Shown here in pieces: positions 56,711-64,000 of a DNA stretch of 64,000 nt. The position numbers were made by a program, and so were the translations under genes. The stretch's first letter is position 1. Each line of letters starts with the position of its first letter. Under the pieces are notes generated by a model that was given only the letters and a program-made list of their open reading frames with translations, ran no database searches and was not told the origin of the DNA. Source of the DNA: Lepturacanthus savala (lineage: Eukaryota > Chordata > Actinopteri > Scombriformes > Trichiuridae); the NCBI GenBank assembly GCA_030544235.1, contig CM060466.1, positions 5,973,092-6,037,091 on the forward strand, read 5' to 3'.

Positions 56711-58394
56711 ATTACTAAAATCTCTTCTGTTAAATACACTAAACAAGTAGTTGTAGTATTAGTTAGTTATAAATAACACTTAAGTCAATTCACGTTACCC
56801 GACTCTTCATTTTCTAAATAACTGAGTCAACTTAATTTTATTAAACTATATATAATTTCCTTATTGCTGTTTAAATGTAACAGAACTTGCCTGTCTTTAT
56901 GACTAAAAGTGAGCTTTCAAAATAAAATAAAGTTTAATCCATAGCGTATGGTACCATGAGAGTCGTTCGAGGTCCAATTCTCAAAATCTGCGGATACACA
57001 TGGTGCTGCTGCGCTGCAGTTTGAACTAAAAAAGAACAGGCGAGCACAACAAACGCACACAAACATGCCTGAGAAGTCCACAACCTCATTTCCCCCGAGC
57101 AACGACACTCAACAAAGGAGGCCTAAAAAAGGCATTAACGCAGCAGATACAGGCAGGATATAAAGAGCAGCTCGACGAAAAAAGAAAAAAGAAAAAAAAA
57201 ATGCATTCCTCACCACCTGCAGTGAAATAAGAGAGTGTTTGAAAACAGAAAGAGACATTGGAGGAGTGTATTGGAGAGGACGGAGGAGACGAGGAGCAGG
57301 AGGACCGATCAATAACACCAGAGACTCAACAAGGAGCCAGAGCAAGAATAAGGGAGAATGTCAAAATCCCATCAAGGCAGAAAACTCACTAACTCGCGCA
57401 CAAACACACGGAGACATAGACTGCAATAAATATAGAGGCTGAGACGCTGCAGCTAAGAGTTGATGCGTTGGAAGTGAATGTCCTGTCCTCGACGGTTGAT
57501 GAAATGCATGTTTAACAGCTTCAAAATCACCCAAATGAGCCACGTCTTGTATAATTTGGAGACTTTTAACATGATTTTAGTGAAAAATATCAATGCATTT
57601 TCACTGTGGATGAGTTATTTTGTATTCACATGAATATAATGTGCACTTTTTCAGAGGTTTGCACAGTGCAGGATAAGGAAAAACATATTGAGATAGTGAA
57701 ATGTGAAGTGTTAATACTGTAAAAAAAAATGAAAAAGGGCCTGAAAGATGTATATGAAGGGAATTTCCTCGTGATTTTCTTCGTTGTAATTTTATTCATT
57801 TATTTATTTTTGTATTTTTCTGCCTGAATTTCAGAAACCCGAAGAAGGGACATCTCTGAAACACAGCAATATGTATTTAGGTTGTATTTTAACATATATT
57901 TCACCTTTAACAAATACTGCCCTTAAAAATTTGCAGTAAATCATATTGTGATTAGGATAAAATGTCTATTCTCTGCTCAGACCTAGTGCAGGATTAACTG
58001 GATGAAACCTCTATTTAAAGTACTGTAGCTTGAACATATTTGCTTATTTGGCCTCATGTGTCTAATGACACAAGAAACACATCAGCAGATGTATGAAGAC
58101 TGGCAGTTCGCATAGTCTTTACAGCGTGCACGGTCCCATAAAGTGTCAAATGTGCAGAGCCAAGCGGTTCCTTCACATCTCATCATCCCTCGTTAGTTAA
58201 CTTGGACCAAGTCCAGTTGTGATGCAACCGCTAACAAACTTGCAGTCGGTTTTTGTTTGAATGAGTGCACTGATGGGTATTTAGGGACTAACAGAAAAAG
58301 AACAGACAGCACTAAAGCGCTGTTACACAACAGACCACATCATGTCCAGGCCTGGGTGATGGGTGAGGGATTGGAGCAATAATGCAATATCGTG

Positions 58395-59640
58395 TTTTGG
58401 AGACGTTATTAGGAAGTGTAATATCTCCTGTCACTTCTATGCTGATGATTCACAGCTGTACCTCCGGCTAAAATCTAAGGATTCCCTACGGCCTCTTTTG
58501 GACAGTTTCAAGGACATAAAAGGCTGGATTATTACTAATTATTTCCTTCCTTTATCTTTGGCCACTCTAAATCCAGAAGCTAGGCTACTTCACCCCATGT
58601 TTAGACCTTGCTGTTTAGGGTTGCGTCAAATTTGACCTTTGACACGATGCAGTGAATAAACACATAATTGCTGCTTTCTGCCTTTTGAGCGGTATTTTTT
58701 TCAAATGCCCTACGCCTCACTTATGTCCCTCTGAAGAAAAAAAAACATTCTGCATCCCTAGTTATGTAACATCTCTCAAAAACCACATGCTAAGCCATTA
58801 GCAGGTTTAGCTGCTACTTTATTCCTCATGCTAACACAGGCTGCTGTGGCCGTAGCTAATGCCAAGAAAACTAAATTTGTAAAAATGCCACATACACACA
58901 CCTTTACAGCTCATACTCACAATTTCTTGCAATATATATATATATATAGCAATTAGCACTGTATTATGATTAGATAGTAATCAAGGGCCAATTATCATGA
59001 TACTATCTTGTGAGATACTTTATTACTTATGCTAACACAGGCTACTGCTAATGCCAAAACAACAAACTTCGTAAAATCACAGGTTCTGCGATCTTCTCTT
59101 TTTTCAGAGGGGAACCAATTGAAATGCTTTAGCTGCAGCGTCTTACTCCAAGATGTGTTCACAGATCCTCAGGAAATCCCAGCGCTATCACCTAACAGGA
59201 CACAAACCTTTACAGCTCATATCCCTATCCTAATTTCTTGCAATATATAGCAATTATTACTGCATCATGATTAGATAGTAATCATTGGCTACTATCTTGT
59301 GAGGTGATTATCAATACCCACCGTTTTTGCTGATTGATAATCAATTAATGCTCTTAATCATATTATATCCCAGACGTTATTTACTGGTGCCAGTGAATTT
59401 CTCTTAAATTTGCCCATGGTCACGACTAAAAGGAAAAGGTGACAGAGCCTTAGCAGCTTTTGTGGATCCAGTCATTGTTGGTTATTATGTGTTCCCTCCA
59501 TCTCCAGCTTTTAAATCTAGGCTAAAGACACATTTTTATTCACTGGCCTTTTTTAGCCCGTTAATCTTTCAGTCTGCTGTCGGTATGTTTCGCTTCCATG
59601 TCCTTGTATACAGCGCTTTCAGTGCCATCTTTTTGTTTAA
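58395..59640 (+). mobile_element. LINE (non-LTR retrotransposon) fragment, decayed
   Basis: At 58399-58550 the plus strand encodes GDVIRKCNISCHFYADDSQL, with the YADD catalytic motif of non-LTR reverse transcriptases (58438-58449) followed by LLDSFKDIKGWI. This resembles the Rex/L2/CR1-type RT core as I remember it. A second segment at 59504-59548 encodes PAFKSRLKTHFYSLAF, similar to the C-terminal end of such ORF2 proteins. The middle has been replaced by a locally duplicated sequence. The element is 5'-truncated, broken and not functional. Confidence 0.55.
58810..59310 (+). repeat. Local direct duplication
   Basis: Motifs such as CTTTATTCCTCATGCTAACA, CCTTTACAGCTCATA, TTTCTTGCAATATATA and TGATTAGATAGTAATCA occur near 58815-58990. 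They occur again in the same order near 59017-59283, with an extra stretch of about 100 bp in the second copy. The block sits within the LINE remnant interval. Confidence 0.65.
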
Positions 59641-59744
59641 ATAGAAATATGTACTGCTGTCAGACATGAAAGAGACACAGAATCATATCCAGTAGATCTG
59701 CAATGATTAATTAAGTATTTGCAAACTATTACATTAATCACCAA

Positions 59745-59960
59745 CTGTTTTATATAATTGATTATTCGATTTTTGTCATTTTTAAGAAGAAAATGGTCAA
59801 ATTCTGTGGTTCCAGCTTCTCTTCTCTGGTCATTTTCTGGTTTCTTTATTCTTCTATAATAATAAACTGATGATCTTTGGGTTGTGGACTGTTGATCTGG
59901 ACATTTTAGGTTGAATCTTCCGCTTTGGGAAACAATGATCGACATTTTACACCATTTTAT
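59745..59960. repeat. Dispersed MITE-like repeat, copy 2
   Basis: This is the reverse complement of the block at 10540-10740. It contains TTTTTAAGAAGAAAATGGTC, GTGGTTCCAGCTTCTC and GTGGACTGTTGATCTGG. It is non-coding. Confidence 0.5.
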
Positions 59961-62406
59961 GAAACAAAAAACTGATTGACTGAGTTTTCGAACCAAAGAG
60001 TCATCAGTTCCTAATATACAGTACACTGGGAACTAATGCTATTGGTAAAACTAGTTTAAAACTAATTAATTGGCATTTAATGCAAAGAAATAGAATGATA
60101 AACAACAGAGAAGGAGTTATCTTGATGGTAATGAGTCTTTGTCAGTAACGACATATTTAAATCAGTGATATTTGGGGCCAAGGTGATAGAAAGAGAATGT
60201 CCTCAAAAATGTAGAAAGATGCCCAATGGGGAAATCCTCCATTACTGCATTTACTGGACCATTTCTCACAAAAATAATAAAATAAACCAACATCCTTAAC
60301 GCATCCAAAATCTGACTTGTCCGTCGATTTCTTCCCATACGTTTCTCTGTGTCTCCCAGCGCTAAGTGTGTGATTCTTCCAGTTTATTTTCAGCACCAAG
60401 CTGTGGTATATCCCCCCCGTTGTTGATTCCTCTCAAAGTGAAACTAAGTTCTTCATCAACAACAAAACCACCCTGTGCCGAGCCCTCGTTCTCGCTGCCA
60501 CGGAGGCGAACCGTTAAGGTCATGTCTTTCTCTGAGCATGAAGCTACGAGGTTCTGTGTCAATGGGGGGGGGGGGGGAACTGGATGCCGTCCGGACCCTT
60601 TTCTCTCCCTCAACAAAAGCCGCATGTCGATATCTCACTCTGTCACTGTTTGCCAGTCTGGAAATAGAGAGTGATGGCACCATTTAGAGCCAAGTGTGAA
60701 TACACTCTGACATAAGGCCTGACAATAGAACAGACAGTCTGTGTTCGCAAGAGACCTAAGATTAGACGGCCCACGAGGAATCCCCTGCTGAAGAGATTAG
60801 CTCCATTGATGCAGTATTGAGACCGACTATGTGTGTGTGTGTGTGTGAACCCACATTTATGCATGAATCAATTGATTATTAATCATTTAGGCGTAATTTC
60901 TATCAACATAACGACACAGCTCTCGTGTTACCAAAGCCGGTTCTTAAAAGCCATAGTTTGATCTGATCATTTTTAATGGAAACGGAGAAAAACAAGCAAA
61001 TATTGTCATTTGAGAAGCTGCAACCAACCACCTGATCGATTGTCTCACCTTGAACTAAACGCCGCTGACGGCTGTTAATTCCACCGTCAAGCATGTCGTC
61101 GCTAATTTCCTGAACCACAAAACCTCACCTAAAACAAAGGTCTACGTGTTTTGTTGTTGGATGTTTAACATGCTGCAGACATCATGCAGTCATCCATCTC
61201 CTCCCACACACACACACACACACACTCTTCTTTTATTGTCTGTCTGGTGTCTGTCTCGTCTCCGCACCCTTCAACCGCTATTCCCATCTTCCAAGTGCTG
61301 GCCACAGCACGACGAGCACCTGTTCAATCTAATGGAATCCGATCCGATACCTGCCTCGGAACACAAAAGCCGGGCCAGCCCTCCTCTTATCGACCGCGAT
61401 CTCTGGTGGTTTAAATACTCTGGCAGACCACAACAAGCTGCAAACACAGTCAGAGCTATGAAACAAATCCTGCGCTGATTGATGTCTCTAAGACATGGGA
61501 GGTTACGCGCTTTCAACCGGACTGAAGTCGTTTCTGTACGGTTCAAAACTGTTTTAATCCTCCGAGCAAAGGCATTTACTGACCTCGACTTCACGTCAGC
61601 GTCTTGTGTACAGTCACAGTCACATAACTCAGCAGCTTCTGCTGTATGTGTACTTCTGTTGTAAGGGTTAGGGATTAAAAGTCTGTTTATTGTGCTTGGA
61701 ATTTAAAGGTTCTGATCTTCCTGACACACCTTTGCCATTAAAATACAGTCATCTCAGATTAATCTGTACTCTTAATCATACTATTCAATATATGGCAAAG
61801 GAGACCCTAACAGAGGAGTAATACCTGTCTTTGAAATCATATAGATTTCATTGTATTAATGCTACTAGACGTTGAATGATATCCAGTCGATATAAACCAA
61901 AACTCTCTTCCCGCTGCTCTTATCACTTGATCTTGTAGCCTGATCTTCTGCTCCAGTTGGTAGACTGTTCCAACAGGACTAACTGGTCAGATAACATATT
62001 TTAGTGTTGTCTAGACAAGCAGTGACCCCGCTCAGCCCCGATGACCAAGGTGCTACGGTTGCACGTGTTCAAACGTTCAAAAGGCCTCCAACCTTTATCC
62101 GATACCCATCCATGTGTGACTTTTATTAGAGGCAATGTTCTCCTCGTCTTGTTATCATATATGTTTATTCTTTACTGCGCTGTTAAGCTTTTTTATCGTA
62201 AGCTCAAGGCTCAACATGTTATCACATGTTCAATGGACTTCTTAGATAATCTCGTAGGTAGATGTACTTATAGCATATCGACCATATCTCTAAGAATAAA
62301 CTGTGCACCCTGTGTTCATTACAATCGACTCTCGTTGTGACAGTCAATAAAACAGTAGATATTTATATGTATAGTTAATGCAAATCAGGTGTGAACAGCC
62401 ACTTAC

Positions 62407-64000
62407 CCTTCAGTTTCTCCACTGCATTCTGCCCGGCTCGATCCATCACCCGCCCGTCCTCCCGTTGGTAACGGTCGTCCAGGAAACGGGCTGTGGCCTC
62501 CGACAGGTGGACCTTGCCGGCCATGCCCAGCTGCTCCATCAGGTTCGCCAGGTTGACGTCGTTTGACCACACGTCGAACTTGAACCGCTTGATTCCCAGG
62601 ATCCCGCAGAGGACGGTGCCCGTGTGGACGCCGACGCGCATGCTGACGGTCTCGCACGTCTCCTGGCAGAACTGCTCTATGGCCTGGATCATGCCCAGGC
62701 CCATCTCCACGCAGCAGTAGGCGTGGTCCGGTCTGGGCTCGGGGCAGCCCGCCACACAGTAGTAGCAGTCCCCCAGCGTGCTGATCTTCTCGCAGCAGGT
62801 GAGTTCGCAGAGGCGGTCGAAACGTCCGAACAGGTCGTTGAGAAGACCCACCAAGGCCGGCGCCGACTTATTGGCGGACATCTTGGTGAAACCCACGATG
62901 TCGGCGAAGAGGATGCTGACGGGCTCCATGCGTTTCATGTTGAAGGGTCTAAATATTATCTGGCCCCGGGGGATGGAGGTCTTCTTGCGCTTGTGATTGT
63001 TGTGAGGGTGGTTCTTGGGGCTTGTGGCGCTTTGGGACTGCGACGCCCCGCCGCCTCCTCCGCCGCCCACCGAGACGGCCGAGGCCGAGCAGGCACCGGA
63101 GGAGTATCGTTTACCAGAGTTCTCGCCGCCGCCCCCCTCATCGTCGCCCTGCTTCATCAGCTCGTCCGCGACCCGCCGCGGCATGACCGAGTGAATCATG
63201 CGCTCCTTCAGGGCCTTCTCCACCTCTAGGTCCTTGCCGTGCATGATCGCCTGGCCCACTTTGAGGAAGGTGCTGCGCGATCGCACCTCCGACATAATGA
63301 ACAAGTGTATGCCGATGACGTGGGCGCACAAGTGGAGCAGGGCTTTGGCCGGGCCCAGCCAGCGGAGGGTGTCCCCTTCCCAGTCAGAACTGGATGCCAC
63401 CAACCCCGTTCCCCATCTGTTTGTGTCATAACTCCTTTGAAGCAGCGGCAGCCACCCCAACGCCTCGAATAATATCGAGTACAGGAACCCCAGCATCACT
63501 GAGGCGTAAAGACGGACATGGAGGACGCTGTATAACAATAAGAGAACCTCCATACACAGGGAAAACGTGCCCACGGGGGAGATGCAAGGGGCTGGGGCTG
63601 ACGCTACTTTGCTTGGTAGGAGATACGAAGCGTTCCCGCCACCAGCCCACTCCAGCTCCGTGTAGCCCGCGGTCTGTATCTGTGGAGCTAAGGTGATGGC
63701 GAAAGTGACCGCGATCAAGAGCAGGGAGGTCTGGTTGTAGAGCCGCGTGTAGGCCTGGGTCAAGGTGAACAGGAACAGGAGAACGAGGAGGACCAAGAAG
63801 GAGGCCGTGGGGGCGAGGTAGGTCACCGGGTGGCATCGGTCACTGTTGACCCCAAAGTAGACCCCCCAGAGGACCGCCGCCACCGCCAGATAGAACAGTA
63901 CGTAACGAAACCGCCGCTGAGTCTGAGGGAAGCACCTCTCCTGGCATGCCTCCTCTAGGATGGTGGAGTCGAACTTGGGGTCCCAGCACTGGGCTGCGGA
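62407..64000 (-). CDS. adcy9: Adenylate cyclase type 9, coding exon 1 (5' incomplete): TM1-TM6 and C1a catalytic domain
   Basis: Membrane enzyme making cAMP from ATP. From the window edge, 531 codons read WDPKFDSTILEEACQERCFP through six hydrophobic helices (TM1 about 63905-63840; TM6 about 63350-63290). Next come RSRSTFLKVG and HGKDLEVEKALKERMIHSVM, then the C1 cyclase fold. Metal-binding Asp residues are in FADIVGF (62902-62900) and GDCYYC (62770-62768). Later motifs are MRVGVHTGTVLCGILG and FDVWSNDVNLANLMEQLG. The exon ends AAG|G|GTAAGT at 62407 (phase 1). Sequons NQT and NAS occur between helices. A Gly/Ser/His-rich insert (about 63140-62984) makes the pre-C1 linker roughly 30 residues longer than in human AC9. 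The start codon and about 90 N-terminal residues lie beyond the window. Long antisense frames over this exon are shadows. Confidence 0.97.

Larger units (their letters stand above)
38477..62406 (-). other. adcy9: adcy9 intron 1 (23.9 kb)
   Basis: This intron lies between coding exon 1 (phase 1, G|GTAAGT) and exon 2. It is AT-rich and full of repeats: SINE copy 3, family A, B, C and D copies, a hAT MITE, piggyBac-like MITE copy 2, at least ten (CA)n arrays, a 21/24-bp minisatellite and a LINE fragment. I examined the longer open frames (for example 39432-39914, 55502-55993, 62041-62340) and recognise no host gene. Some stretches, such as 43.0-44.7 kb, 46.7-47.4 kb and 49.0-52.5 kb, hold no identifiable feature beyond short simple repeats. 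Confidence 0.85.

Noticed and set aside
56076..56718. Two antiparallel frames of more than 200 codons as possible proteins
   Set aside because: They follow from repeat units of 21 and 24 bp without stops, and the peptides are monotonous. Kept only as a repeat finding.
62041..62340. A 99-residue plus-strand frame just outside adcy9 exon 1
   Set aside because: It is AT-rich, antisense to the gene and lacks any recognised motif; it is probably chance.
62624..63229. A 201-residue plus-strand frame opposite adcy9 exon 1
   Set aside because: It is the antisense of the conserved C1 domain and has no recognisable similarity of its own.

Overview
The window is vertebrate nuclear DNA, almost certainly from a teleost fish. 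It has split genes with GT-AG introns, AT-rich introns full of (CA)n and (TA)n microsatellites, short non-autonomous DNA transposons, a tRNA-derived SINE and LINE debris. There are no operons, no CRISPR array, and no tRNA or rRNA gene that I could recognise.

Two real protein-coding genes are present, both on the minus strand and both cut by the window edges. On the left (1 to about 16.5 kb) is the 5' part of a CREB-binding protein gene (crebbp): promoter/5'UTR, coding exon 1 (15524-15611), a 12.9 kb intron, coding exon 2 (1958-2670), and the start of intron 2. On the right (about 17.1-64.0 kb) is adenylate cyclase type 9 (adcy9). I reconstructed eleven coding exons from protein similarity plus splice sites, and all phases join. 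They run from a 5'-incomplete exon 1 (62407-64000) to the stop codon at 21983-21985. The visible part encodes 1360 residues: both six-helix membrane domains and both cyclase domains. Only the extreme N-terminus lies outside the window.

The head-to-tail order adcy9 then crebbp on one strand matches the human ADCY9-CREBBP neighbourhood. Here the adcy9 stop codon and the crebbp start codon are only about 6.4 kb apart. The two products meet in one pathway: AC9 makes cAMP at the plasma membrane, and CBP is the nuclear co-activator of phospho-CREB. A perfect palindromic cAMP response element lies in the crebbp 5' region.

The rest is introns and repeats. I recognise several dispersed families: a tRNA-SINE (three copies, two with clear target-site duplications), a roughly 525-bp TTAA-flanked piggyBac-like MITE (two inverted copies), several hAT-like or Tc1-like MITEs, a LINE reverse-transcriptase fragment, and an AT-rich 21/24-bp minisatellite. 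I found no nested gene and no convincing novel multi-gene system. The most interesting signals are regulatory: dinucleotide repeats placed directly at adcy9 splice sites, a 30-nt microexon, the CRE in the crebbp promoter, and the divergent AC9 C-terminus.
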